DNA from: an uncultured Clostridia bacterium
GTDB lineage: Bacteria; Bacillota; Clostridia; Christensenellales; Aristaeellaceae
Direction: 5' to 3'
Assembly: GCA_934675735.1 (NCBI GenBank)
Contig: CAKURR010000011.1
Location: 28,115-92,114 of the forward strand
Length of the DNA stretch: 64,000 nt
Part shown: positions 8,777 through 16,624 of the stretch, piece by piece
Position numbering within the stretch: the first letter of the stretch is position 1
Layout: the number at the start of each line of letters is the position of its first letter
Notes under the pieces: generated by a model
Told to the model about the DNA's origin: nothing
The model's input: only the letters and a program-made list of their open reading frames with translations
Database searches by the model: none
Program-made: the position numbers and the translations under genes

Positions 8777-9801
8777 CGCAAATTGCTCCTGTTTTTGTTG
8801 AGAAGGGTGATAAAGACCGGCGCGCCGATGATGGCCGTCAGAATGGAGAGCGGCAGCTCGATGATGCTCACGGTGCGCGACAGCGTGTCGATGAGCATCA
8901 TGAAACTGGCGCCCAGACTCAGGCTGACGGGTATCACATAGCGGTTGTTGCTGCCCACCAGCATGCGCGCGCAGTGGGGGATGAGCAGGCCAATCCAGCC
9001 GACCTGACCGCACATCGAGACCGCCGACGCGGTGATGACGGTCGAGGCGAGGATGAAAATCATGCGGGTGCGCGGCAGGTTGATGCCGCTGGCCTTCGCT
9101 TCGTCCTCGCTGAGGGAAAGAATGTTCAGCCGCCAGCGCAGCAGATAGATGACCACGATGCCCGAAAGAATCAGCGGCGAACCGACGGCAATCTTTTTAT
9201 AGCTCGCGCCTGTGAAGCTGCCCATCAGCCAATAGGTGATTTCCGGCAGTTTATCCTGCGGGTCGGCGGTATATTTGAGCAGCGAGCCGACGGCGTTGAA
9301 CAGCGAAGAGGCGATTACGCCCGCCAGCACGAGGTAAACCATCGAGCGGCCGCTGTTTTTGCCCGCGATTTTCAGCGTGAACCAAACGGAAAGCAGGCCG
9401 AAAACCAGCGCGATCAGCTGCGTTTCAAAAATGCTGCACGAGAGGATAATCGCCAGAATCGCGCCGACGCACGTGCCGCTCGTCACGCCGAGAATATCCG
9501 GCGTGGCTAAGGGGTTGGAAAACAGCGCCTGATAGGTGTTGCCCGCGCAGGTCAGCCCCGCGCCGACGACAATCGCCATCAGGATGCGCGGCAGACGAAG
9601 GTTGACGATAATCGAATAATTCTGCACGCCCGCGGTTTCGCCGGTGAACAGGCTCTGAAGCGCGCGGAGCACGTCGCCCAAAGGGACGCTCATCCGCCCG
9701 ACACACAGGCAGATGAGCGCGGTCACAAATGGCAGAAGGAACATCAGCACGACGGCAAGCGGCGTGAAGCGTCCCTTTTTGATAAACGGTGTGTCGTTCA
9801 T
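8773..9801 (-). CDS. FecCD-family ABC transporter permease
   Basis: A 342-residue integral membrane protein of the BtuC/FecCD family with about ten hydrophobic segments. Family hallmarks include RLPRILMAIVVGAGL, NPLATPDILGVTSG and GQVGWIGLLIPHCARMLVG near the C-terminus. A single permease gene is present, so it presumably homodimerises as BtuC does. It lies 4 nt downstream of the binding protein gene and overlaps the ATPase gene by 4 nt. Confidence 0.95.
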   Translation of the reverse strand: MNDTPFIKKGRFTPLAVVLMFLLPFVTALICLCVGRMSVPLGDVLRALQSLFTGETAGVQNYSIIVNLRLPRILMAIVVGAGLTCAGNTYQALFSNPLATPDILGVTSGTCVGAILAIILSCSIFETQLIALVFGLLSVWFTLKIAGKNSGRSMVYLVLAGVIASSLFNAVGSLLKYTADPQDKLPEITYWLMGSFTGASYKKIAVGSPLILSGIVVIYLLRWRLNILSLSEDEAKASGINLPRTRMIFILASTVITASAVSMCGQVGWIGLLIPHCARMLVGSNNRYVIPVSLSLGASFMMLIDTLSRTVSIIELPLSILTAIIGAPVFITLLNKNRSNLR

Positions 9802-9805
9802 GGAA

Positions 9806-10879
9806 TCAATATGCCAGCATCTGCGCCAGCTCGTCGTCGGTCACGTCGTAACCGTACCAGGTCTTGTAATATTCGCGGATGGTGTCCTCCAGCGGATAAT
9901 CGGCGAACGCGTCGGGGTAGGTGCGGCTGGCCAGCCAGGCCAGAACCAGCGGCGCATCCGGATTCGGCGTGAACCAGTTCCACATGCCCAGCGTCGTGTT
10001 GTAGACGCGGCCGTTCTTGACGGCGCTCAGCGTGGAGAAATCCGCGCCCTCGACGTTGTTATCAAGCACGTCGGCGGTCTTGAGGTTCAGCAGGCCCGGG
10101 CCGTCCAGAAAGAGGATGTCAGGATCCCAGGTATACACCTGCTCCATGTTGACCTGAGCGAAGCCGCTCGCCTCTTCCGCCACCACGTCGGTCACGCCCA
10201 GACGCTTGAGCCAGTAGGTGCCGAACGTGCCCTTGCCGGAGACCATCGGCACGCCGTTGGCGTATTTCCAAAGGATCATCGCGGTCGGGCGCTCGTCCTC
10301 CGGCACGGTCGCGATGCGCGATTCCACGTCGGCGACAATCGCGTCGCCCGCGGCGACGAACGCGTCCGTCTTGCCTTCCTCGCCGAACACATCCTCCAGC
10401 AGGTTCAGCCACTCTTCGTAGCGCTCAATCGGGTCGGCCTCGGTGGAAGCGCCGACAGTCGCAAAGCCGACGCACGGAATGCCGCTGGCCTTGAGAATCT
10501 CGGCGTGGGAAGCGTTGTTGGCGTTGTAAAGGATGACGTCCGGCTCGAGCTTCATGATTTCCTCGATGTTGAGGTCGCTCTGGGCGTAGACGGTGTCGGC
10601 GGTCTCCATCAGCTCCGGCGCGATGTTTTTGAGCACCGTTTCGGAGATGGTCGTCTTAAACGAGCCGCAGAAGCCGACGATATACGGCGCTTCGCCGCCG
10701 AAGTAGGACATGTAGGTGGAGAGAATCGGAATCTGGTCGATGACCACGCGGGTGATTTCATTGGGCACTTCGACCTCGTTGCCGCCGTGATCGACGACGG
10801 TGTGCGTGCCCTCCGCCAGCGCGGAACCCGCGATGCAGAGCACCAGCAGCATTAAAACCAGAGACAGCGTTTTCTTCAT
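9806..10879 (-). CDS. Periplasmic-binding protein of FecBCD-type importer
   Basis: A 357-residue substrate-binding protein of the helical-backbone metal/siderophore receptor class (PF01497 type). The signal peptide ends in SALA-EG at about residues 21-24; Cys15 lies within the hydrophobic core and does not form a lipobox, so the protein is not an obvious lipoprotein. The mature part starts TVVDHGGNEVEVP, the usual first strand of these receptors; MKLEPDVILYN and the late VKNGRVYNTT are also family-typical. It is the first gene of the importer operon, with ATG 10879 after GGAGAT. The promoter (TACAAT -10 at 10941-10946, minus) has a GTTAG operator just downstream of the start and an FNR-like palindrome upstream. 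Ligand unknown: iron-siderophore or haem most likely, cobalamin possible. Confidence 0.92.
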   Translation of the reverse strand: MKKTLSLVLMLLVLCIAGSALAEGTHTVVDHGGNEVEVPNEITRVVIDQIPILSTYMSYFGGEAPYIVGFCGSFKTTISETVLKNIAPELMETADTVYAQSDLNIEEIMKLEPDVILYNANNASHAEILKASGIPCVGFATVGASTEADPIERYEEWLNLLEDVFGEEGKTDAFVAAGDAIVADVESRIATVPEDERPTAMILWKYANGVPMVSGKGTFGTYWLKRLGVTDVVAEEASGFAQVNMEQVYTWDPDILFLDGPGLLNLKTADVLDNNVEGADFSTLSAVKNGRVYNTTLGMWNWFTPNPDAPLVLAWLASRTYPDAFADYPLEDTIREYYKTWYGYDVTDDELAQMLAY

Positions 10880-10916
10880 GGAACAATCTCCTTCCCAAAA
10901 ATGAAATGAATTGGCA

Positions 10917-10932
10917 GTTAGTTTTTGCTAAC
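10917..10932. promoter_or_regulatory. GTTAG-N6-CTAAC operator, copy 2
   Basis: Half-sites flank TTTTTG, covering about +3 to +18 of the predicted leftward transcript (start about 10934) of the ABC importer operon. Confidence 0.72.
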
Positions 10933-10940
10933 CGATGGCT

Positions 10941-10983
10941 ATTGTACAGGATGCGGGGCGCGCTTGTCCGTTGCTATGGCAAC
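10941..10983 (-). promoter_or_regulatory. Importer promoter with FNR-like box
   Basis: On the minus strand TACAAT (10946-10941) is the -10; the -35 is weak (CGGACA, 18 bp away). The palindrome GTTGC-TATG-GCAAC at 10970-10983 is centred about 42.5 bp upstream of the predicted start, matching the arrangement at 3134-3147. Confidence 0.5.
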
Positions 10984-11154
10984 GAGAGACGAAAAAGTTT
11001 CGGTCGGCTTGAAAACGGGGAAGGGCGCCGATATAATGAAGCGGATTATCGTCGATGGTGGGGCGATCGGGCAAAGCCCCATATCCTGAAAATGCTTGGC
11101 TGATTACGTCTTGAAATATCCGGTTTAGGCTTGACAGCCTTTTTGTATAAAAAA

Positions 11155-11183
11155 TTGACAACGCCTGAGCGGCGGGCTATAAT
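11155..11183 (+). promoter_or_regulatory. Sigma-A promoter of the ATC-hydrolase operon
   Basis: Consensus TTGACA (11155-11160), 17-bp spacer, TATAAT (11178-11183); start about 11190. The remaining gap back to 10984 shows no gene and no other strong signal. Confidence 0.85.
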
Positions 11184-11196
11184 GAATACAGAAAAC

Positions 11197-11212
11197 GTTA
11201 GCCAAAACTAAC
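11197..11212. promoter_or_regulatory. GTTAG-N6-CTAAC operator, copy 3
   Basis: Half-sites flank CCAAAA at about +8 to +23 of the consensus promoter. A strong promoter with an operator over the initial transcribed region implies tight repression. Confidence 0.72.
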
Positions 11213-11247
11213 GATTAGTTATCCGTCGAAAATGGGGGAAACAGAGG

Positions 11248-11853
11248 ATGAGCAACTACATCACAACCGCGTTTGAAAAGACCGTCTGCGCGCGTTTTCC
11301 CGAGCGCGCGGAAGCGCTGAACGCCGCGATGCGGCGGCGGCTTGAGCAGCTGCGCGCGGAAAACGCCGACGCCGACGCGGGCAAAATGCGGCATTTGGAA
11401 GGGCAGATTATGCCCGGCATCGCCGCGTATGAAACGCTGCAAACCGTGATGCCCAAGGACGAGGCGCTGCAAACCGTTCACGGCTATGTGGAGGCGCGAG
11501 CATGGAAACTGCGGCGGATGATTCGGGTCATCGTGCGTCTGCCGGGGCTGTATCGCCGCCTGCCCGGCCTGTTCGCCAAGGGCACGGCCAAGATGTTCGG
11601 CGAAGCGGCGGGGTTTGAAGCCAAAACCTATCCGATGGGCGACAACGTGTGGCGGGTGGATATGCTCAAATGCCCGTATCACGACGCATGCGTGCAATAC
11701 GGCTGTCCCGAACTGTGCCCGAGCTTTTGCGACAGCGACGACATCACCTACGACGGCATGCACCCCAAGGTCATCTGGCACAGAACCAAGACGCTCGGCC
11801 GCGGCAACGACTGCTGCGATTTCTGCCTTACCGTGGAGGAGAAAAAGACATGA
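11248..11853 (+). CDS. L-2-amino-thiazoline-4-carboxylic acid hydrolase family protein
   Basis: A 201-residue cytoplasmic protein recognised as PF14196-type from its C-terminal half: the Cys-rich block with CPYHDACVQYGCPELCPSFC, a DD pair, then HRTKTLGRG followed by CCDFC. The N-terminal half is helical and charged. The family is named for the enzyme that opens the thiazoline ring of L-2-amino-thiazoline-4-carboxylate on the way to cysteine, but most members are uncharacterised. ATG 11248 follows a purine-rich AGAGG. It is the first of three translationally coupled genes and sits behind a GTTAG operator. The substrate is unknown; see the findings for the siderophore hypothesis. Confidence 0.8.
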   Translation: MSNYITTAFEKTVCARFPERAEALNAAMRRRLEQLRAENADADAGKMRHLEGQIMPGIAAYETLQTVMPKDEALQTVHGYVEARAWKLRRMIRVIVRLPGLYRRLPGLFAKGTAKMFGEAAGFEAKTYPMGDNVWRVDMLKCPYHDACVQYGCPELCPSFCDSDDITYDGMHPKVIWHRTKTLGRGNDCCDFCLTVEEKKT

Positions 11854-12638
11854 AGGTGTATACATTCGGCGGGGCGGAGAAGCCCGCATTGTTGCTTCTG
11901 CCCGGCACATGCTGTGATTGGCAGGGCAATTTCGGGCACGTGATTCCGCTGCTCGAATCGGATTTTCGCGTGCTCTGCGTCAGTTACGACGGGTTCGACG
12001 GCACGGAGCGCACGGAGTTTCCGACGATGCTGGAGGAGACGGAGAAAATCGAAGCGTACATCCGCGAAAACTGCGGCGGGCACATCCGCGCGGCCTATGG
12101 CTGTTCGCTGGGCGGCTCGTTTGTCGGGCTGCTGGCCCGGCGGCAGAACATCCGAATGGATTACGGCATTTTGGGCAGCTCCGACCTTGACCAGGCGTCG
12201 GCGCTTGCGGCCAAGCTGCAAACGAAAATCATGATGCCGCTGATTTATCCGATGATTCGCGACGGGCGGTTCAAAAACCGCTTTTTGCAGAAAAAATCCG
12301 AGCAGATTCTGCGGAAGATGGGCGAATACGGGCAGGCGTTTATGCGCATGTTCGGCGGCGCGCGCCCCTTTGTGACGAAGAAGAGCTGCGAAAACCAGTT
12401 CTGTTCCGATTTGACGACGCCGCTGGGCGATAACATCGATGCGGAGGGCACGGAAATCCACATCTTCTACGCGCTCAAGATGGGCGAAAAATATCGGGCG
12501 CGCTATTTGAAACACTTCGCCCGACCCGTGATTCACGAACAGAACATGCAGCACGAGGAACTGCTGGCCTGCCATCCCGAAGAATGGGCGCGGCTGGTGA
12601 AGCAGATTGCGCTTTCGGCGCGGGGAGGGGAACAATGA
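11850..12638 (+). CDS. Alpha/beta-fold hydrolase
   Basis: A 262-residue alpha/beta hydrolase. The oxyanion region is LLLLPGTCCDW (about 14-24) and the nucleophile elbow GCSLGG places the catalytic serine at Ser86; VIHEQNMQHEELL near the C-terminus probably supplies the catalytic histidine. ATG 11850 overlaps the upstream stop (ATGA), and its own stop overlaps the next start, so it is tightly coupled between the two ATC-hydrolase-family genes. Substrate unknown; an ester- or lactone-cleaving role on an imported ligand is possible. A longer in-frame extension into the upstream gene is rejected because of the coupled start. Confidence 0.85.
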   Translation: MKVYTFGGAEKPALLLLPGTCCDWQGNFGHVIPLLESDFRVLCVSYDGFDGTERTEFPTMLEETEKIEAYIRENCGGHIRAAYGCSLGGSFVGLLARRQNIRMDYGILGSSDLDQASALAAKLQTKIMMPLIYPMIRDGRFKNRFLQKKSEQILRKMGEYGQAFMRMFGGARPFVTKKSCENQFCSDLTTPLGDNIDAEGTEIHIFYALKMGEKYRARYLKHFARPVIHEQNMQHEELLACHPEEWARLVKQIALSARGGEQ

Positions 12639-13336
12639 AAGACGAAGCGCTGGCGTTTGACCGCACGTGCCATGTGCTCTATTCCAAGCCCTGCAAGCGG
12701 CTGATTCAGGCGAAAATCGCGCTGCATTATCCGCCCGAAGCGCGGGAGGAAGCCTGGACGCGCGTGCAGCGGCAATACGTCGATTTTTTGAAGGACTGGC
12801 GCACCGACCTCGGCGGCGCGAAGAATTTTCACAACGGCGCGGGCGGCACATACGACTGCATCGCGCTGATGAGCTATTACAAGGCCTGCCGCGACGTGAC
12901 GAGCCTTGCGGAAATCGAAGAGATGGAGGGTGCGCTGTTTCTGCCCGCGTTCCGCAGGCTGCGCTTTGTGGATTGCAATCGGCCGATTTTCAAGCGCCTG
13001 ATGCACCGCGCGTTTCTGAATGCCAAAAAGCAGTGCGACAAGTGGGGCGACTATCAAATGAACGTCGCGCCCTACGATAAGGATAAGCCGATTTATTACG
13101 AATTTACCGCCTGCCCCGTGGCCGAGTTCGCCAAGCGGTTTGGCCTGCTGGAGGTCATGCCCGCGATGTGCAACCCCGATTTCGCGGCGATGGAGCTGAT
13201 TCAAGCCCGCCTTGTGCGCAGAACGACCTGCTCCAACGGCTGCAAGTGCGATTACGCCATCTGCGGCAACCGCGACGCGTATGCGGCGGAACACCCCGAG
13301 TACCGCGACGACGAGGGCTATCGGCGCAACCCGTGA
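12635..13336 (+). CDS. L-2-amino-thiazoline-4-carboxylic acid hydrolase family protein (second paralogue)
   Basis: A 233-residue paralogue of the first gene of the operon, diverged strongly but keeping the PF14196-type C-terminal pattern: YYEFTACPVAEFAKRFG, a Cys-Asn-Pro-Asp motif in MCNPDFAAMEL, then LVRRTTCSNGCKCDYAICG. Starts at ATG 12635 within ATGA and follows GGAGGGG. Two paralogues in one repressed operon suggest they act on related substrates or as a hetero-oligomer; that is inference. No terminator is obvious in the 160 nt before the next gene. Confidence 0.78.
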   Translation: MKDEALAFDRTCHVLYSKPCKRLIQAKIALHYPPEAREEAWTRVQRQYVDFLKDWRTDLGGAKNFHNGAGGTYDCIALMSYYKACRDVTSLAEIEEMEGALFLPAFRRLRFVDCNRPIFKRLMHRAFLNAKKQCDKWGDYQMNVAPYDKDKPIYYEFTACPVAEFAKRFGLLEVMPAMCNPDFAAMELIQARLVRRTTCSNGCKCDYAICGNRDAYAAEHPEYRDDEGYRRNP

Positions 13337-13498
13337 ACGGCTCTTCGCGCCGTCGGCGGGCCGACAGGTGTTTATAAAATGTTAAGCATGATAATCGATA
13401 AAGATTTTGCGCCCCGCGCGGCAGGAATCCCGCTTCAAAGCGCAGAAACATAAAATCGGGCACGGTACGGCCCGAAAACCGAACGAAAGGAAATCGCT

Positions 13499-14158
13499 AT
13501 GAAGTTCTTTATCGATACCGCGAATGTGGATGAAATTCGCAAGGCCAATGATATGGGCGTGATTGCAGGCGTAACCACCAACCCGAGCCTCATCGCCAAG
13601 GAAGGCCGCGATTACGCGCAGACGCTCGCGGAAATCGCCTCCATTGTGGACGGCCCGATTTCCGGCGAAGTGAAGGCGACCACGACGGACGCCGAAACCA
13701 TGATTGAAGAGGGGCGCGCGATTTACGCGCTCGACCCGAAACATATGGTCGTCAAAATCCCGATGACGGCGGAAGGACTGAAAGCCATCAAGACGCTCTC
13801 CGCCGAGGGGATTCCGACCAACTGCACGCTGATTTTCTCCGCCAACCAGGCGCTGCTCGCGGCGCGCGCGGGCGCGGCCTACGTCAGCCCGTTCCTGGGG
13901 CGGCTGGACGATATTTCTCAGCCGGGCATCGAGCTGGTGCGCACGATTGCGGCTGTCTTTGCGAATTATCCCGATATCAAGACGCAGATTATCGCCGCAA
14001 GCGTCCGCAATCCGATTCATGTGACGGATTGCGCGCTGGCGGGAGCGGATATCGCCACCGTGCCCTATAAGGTCATCGAGCAGATGATTCACCATCCGCT
14101 GACCGACGAGGGCATTGAAAAGTTCAAGCGGGATTACGTCAAGGTTTTTGGCACGTAA
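13499..14158 (+). CDS. fsa: Fructose-6-phosphate aldolase / small transaldolase
   Basis: A 219-residue single-domain TIM-barrel aldolase of the TalC/FSA group. Starts MKFFIDTANVDEIRK, with GVTTNPSLIAKEG early and the Schiff-base lysine at Lys86 in HMVVKIPMT; GRLDDIS and CALAGADIATVPYKV are typical of the C-terminal half. In cells it either forms fructose-6-phosphate from dihydroxyacetone and glyceraldehyde-3-phosphate or acts as a transaldolase; sequence alone does not separate these. AAAGGA precedes ATG 13499. A single-gene unit followed by a hairpin terminator. Confidence 0.95.
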   Translation: MKFFIDTANVDEIRKANDMGVIAGVTTNPSLIAKEGRDYAQTLAEIASIVDGPISGEVKATTTDAETMIEEGRAIYALDPKHMVVKIPMTAEGLKAIKTLSAEGIPTNCTLIFSANQALLAARAGAAYVSPFLGRLDDISQPGIELVRTIAAVFANYPDIKTQIIAASVRNPIHVTDCALAGADIATVPYKVIEQMIHHPLTDEGIEKFKRDYVKVFGT

Positions 14159-14171
14159 AAAACAGAAATTG

Positions 14172-14222
14172 AAAAGACCGACGCTTCGGGCCGAAAGAAA
14201 GGCTCGCGGAACGCCGGTCTTT
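14172..14222 (+). terminator. Terminator after the aldolase
   Basis: AAAAGACCG and CGGTCTTTT close a stem that encloses further pairing (CGGGCC/GGCTC region); T-rich on the 3' side. Confidence 0.65.
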
Positions 14223-14239
14223 TGCTTTTGGGCGGATGA

Positions 14240-14318
14240 GGAGGGGGGACGTTGGGCTGCCGCCCAAACCCGCTTGGGGACCAGTCCCCAACCCCCTTCT
14301 TCGCTTCGCGGCGGCAAG
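14240..14318. repeat. Two-hairpin intergenic element (family A, copy 2)
   Basis: TTGGGC-TGCC-GCCCAA, then TTGGGGA-CCAG-TCCCCAA, then the border TTCGCTTCGCGGCGG abutting the next (minus-strand) stop codon at 14324. Confidence 0.75.
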
Positions 14319-14323
14319 CCGAT

Positions 14324-16108
14324 TTATTTCGAGGAATCCTTACAGAAAACCATTGCGGCAATCATAGGCACGGCGAGGAACAGGGCGGCGTAATAGCGAA
14401 CCAGCACGAGCGGCGTGAACGCGGAGCAGAGGGTATAGACGAGCAGAACGCACATCGGGAGCAGCAGCGGGCGGCGTTTCTGCCAAACGGCGTAAAACAG
14501 GAAGAACAGCAGCATCCAGAACTGGAAGCCGATGGAGAAAAGCATCGAGACGACGGGGATTTTTTCAAACGAGAGCATCAGGCCGACCTGTTCATAGAAG
14601 GCGAAAACCTTGGGGAGCAGGTTCAGCCGCGAGCCGATTTCCTCGATATATTTGCCGAAATAGAAATAGCATTTTTCATACTGCGGGTTAATGCCGCGGA
14701 CGGTATAGCCGTCCACGACGCTGTCGGGGAACCACATTTCCCGCGTGGCGGCGAGCATGCCGTCGGCGTAGCAGGCGGAGTGACGTAGGCCGATTTTGAA
14801 CCAGAAAGGCACGAATTGACGGATATTGCGGTAATAGAGCTGCAAATTACCCTTGGCGGGGTCGGCGTTCTGTGGGAAGTATTCCAGCGTTTCCATCGTG
14901 AAGAAGGACTCGAACGTTTCCACGTCCTCTTCGGGCCACGTATCGCCGTAGAGCATATACGCCCTGACGAGCGGCTGAGCGATGAGCGACATGGAAGCAC
15001 TCATCGACGGGTTGCGATACAGCGGCTGACACAGTGCGGTCAGCACGGCGGAGAGGGCATAAAACAGACCGAGCGCGAACGCGGCGAACAGCAGGCTGCG
15101 TTTACGGTTGGCCTTACCCAGCAGCAGACCGACGACGGCGCAGACGGCAATCAGCAGAATGGAAGCCAGCGGGCCGGAGTTATTATTGCGCGCCAGCAGG
15201 GTCAAAACGAGTACGGCGGCGAGCAGAAAGAGATTGCGCTTACGGGAGACAAAGGCGTCCCGATTACGGCTGAATTCGAAGAACAGCTCGATAAGCCATG
15301 TGAGCAGCGCGCTGAACAGGATATCGCGGGATGTGCATGTGACCAGCAGGTGAACGACGGGGAAGAGCGCGTAGTAGGCCGTCAGCAGCCCCAGCGCGAC
15401 GGGGTGGAGCGAACAGCGACGGAAGCGGCGCAGAACATGGGTGAACAGCGCGGCCATCGCCGCCATCTGCATGACGGTATAGGCCGCGATGCCCGCGTTG
15501 ACCGAACCGGTGAGCCGTTCCGACAAGGCGAGCAGGCGCGTGATGAGGACAGAATGGAGCATCGGATAGCTGGTGGTGAAGCCCAGCTCCAGCTGATAAT
15601 ATTCATACGACGCGTCGTAGACGAAGTTGCCCGGGAAGGTGGAGATATAGCAGGGCAGCCAGCAGAGAATCAGCAGCGCAAACAGCGCGGCGGGATGGTC
15701 ATACAGCGCGCCTATGCGGGCCGCAAGGCTGTTTCCGGCGATTTTGGGGGATGCGGCGTGCAGGCGGCGCGAAAGCGCGAGACAGAGCAGCGCGGCGCCC
15801 TGTCCGAGCACATGCGCGTAAAGCAGAACGGAAAGGATGAACGGCACGGAAAGATAGGGAATCGCGCCCCAGCCGTCCGCGCCGAGCGCATGCCCGAAGG
15901 CAATCATCACGGAAAAGAGCAGCCCGAGCACATGCGAGCAGACGCGCAGCCGACGGTCGGGCGCGGCGGCCTTGCCCGCGCGGAGGAGCAGAAAGACGGC
16001 TATCCACAAAACGACGGAAAAGACGCTGTTGGAAAAAGCGAGCGATGTATCGGAAATCCACGTCGGAAAAGCGAGCGTCGCGAGGAAGGAAAGAAGCAGG
16101 TTCAGCAT
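14324..16108 (-). CDS. Polytopic membrane protein, DUF6020-like
   Basis: A 594-residue integral membrane protein with roughly 12-14 hydrophobic segments and an extracytoplasmic loop region rich in aromatic residues (for example WFPDSVVDGYTVRGINPQYE). The segment CYISTFPGNFVYDASYEYYQ and the mid-protein CTSRDILFSALLTWLIELFFE resemble the DUF6020 family, thought to be GT-C-fold-like or polysaccharide-linked membrane proteins; no catalytic residue can be assigned. ATG 16108 follows AAAGGAG with a 7-nt spacing; a 71-residue upstream extension is rejected. A single-gene transcript. The 3' end abuts a family A repeat. Confidence 0.75.
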   Translation of the reverse strand: MLNLLLSFLATLAFPTWISDTSLAFSNSVFSVVLWIAVFLLLRAGKAAAPDRRLRVCSHVLGLLFSVMIAFGHALGADGWGAIPYLSVPFILSVLLYAHVLGQGAALLCLALSRRLHAASPKIAGNSLAARIGALYDHPAALFALLILCWLPCYISTFPGNFVYDASYEYYQLELGFTTSYPMLHSVLITRLLALSERLTGSVNAGIAAYTVMQMAAMAALFTHVLRRFRRCSLHPVALGLLTAYYALFPVVHLLVTCTSRDILFSALLTWLIELFFEFSRNRDAFVSRKRNLFLLAAVLVLTLLARNNNSGPLASILLIAVCAVVGLLLGKANRKRSLLFAAFALGLFYALSAVLTALCQPLYRNPSMSASMSLIAQPLVRAYMLYGDTWPEEDVETFESFFTMETLEYFPQNADPAKGNLQLYYRNIRQFVPFWFKIGLRHSACYADGMLAATREMWFPDSVVDGYTVRGINPQYEKCYFYFGKYIEEIGSRLNLLPKVFAFYEQVGLMLSFEKIPVVSMLFSIGFQFWMLLFFLFYAVWQKRRPLLLPMCVLLVYTLCSAFTPLVLVRYYAALFLAVPMIAAMVFCKDSSK

Positions 16109-16314
16109 GGCGATTCTCCTTTGGGGCGCAGCGCACGGCGTCCGCGCCCGAAATCTGTCTCTACTATAACACATTTCGGTTTTCGGGGGAAGAGAAAAGA
16201 AATTGCAAAACGGCGCGTCCTTCGGTATGCAGAGCGCCAGGGCGTGAATTACAGCCGGATTCTGCAAAGCGCGCCGAAAGATTATCCGGGCATGCAGCAT
16301 CCCTGAATTTTGAC

Positions 16315-16343
16315 TTGACAATCCCCCTCTTTCTGACTATAAT
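16315..16343 (+). promoter_or_regulatory. Sigma-A promoter of alaS
   Basis: Consensus TTGACA (16315-16320), 17-bp spacer, TATAAT (16338-16343); start about 16350. Confidence 0.88.
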
Positions 16344-16349
16344 AAACCC

Positions 16350-16592
16350 GATATGCAAAGACGATGATATGCAAAGAGCCGAATTGATCGTGGCGCAGAG
16401 CGAGCCGGGGAGGGTGTAAGCCCGGTGCGCAGGCGGTTCGGCAGCCCTGCAAGGAGTTCTCGGCGAAGAGTCGGGCGCGCCGCCCGCGTTACGGGCGCTA
16501 AGAGGATGCGTCTGCCCGACAGGCGGGGGCATCAACCGGAGTGGTACCGCGAATGCGTCTGTTCGTCCCCGGACGACAGGCGCTTTTTTGTA
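16350..16592 (+). ncRNA. T-box riboswitch (tRNA-Ala sensing) in the alaS leader
   Basis: A leader of about 240 nt between the promoter and alaS. It contains the T-box sequence GGAGTGGTACCGCG at 16538-16551; its TGGT can pair with an NCCA tRNA end carrying discriminator A, as in tRNA-Ala. A Stem I-like GC-rich region (about 16385-16475, with GAGCGAGCC and GGTGTAAGCC) lies upstream. Downstream, GCGTCTGTTCGTC pairs with GACGACAGGCGC to form a terminator followed by TTTTTT (16554-16592), the alternative to the antiterminator made with the T-box. Uncharged tRNA would promote readthrough into alaS. The specifier codon was not placed with confidence. Confidence 0.88.
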
Positions 16593-16624
16593 CCCTAAAA
16601 CACAAGCAAGGAGAGAATTTCACC

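Noticed and set aside
11649..11849. Extended N-terminus of the alpha/beta hydrolase
   Set aside because: Overlaps 200 nt of the upstream ATC-hydrolase gene; the ATGA-coupled start gives a standard hydrolase N-terminus.
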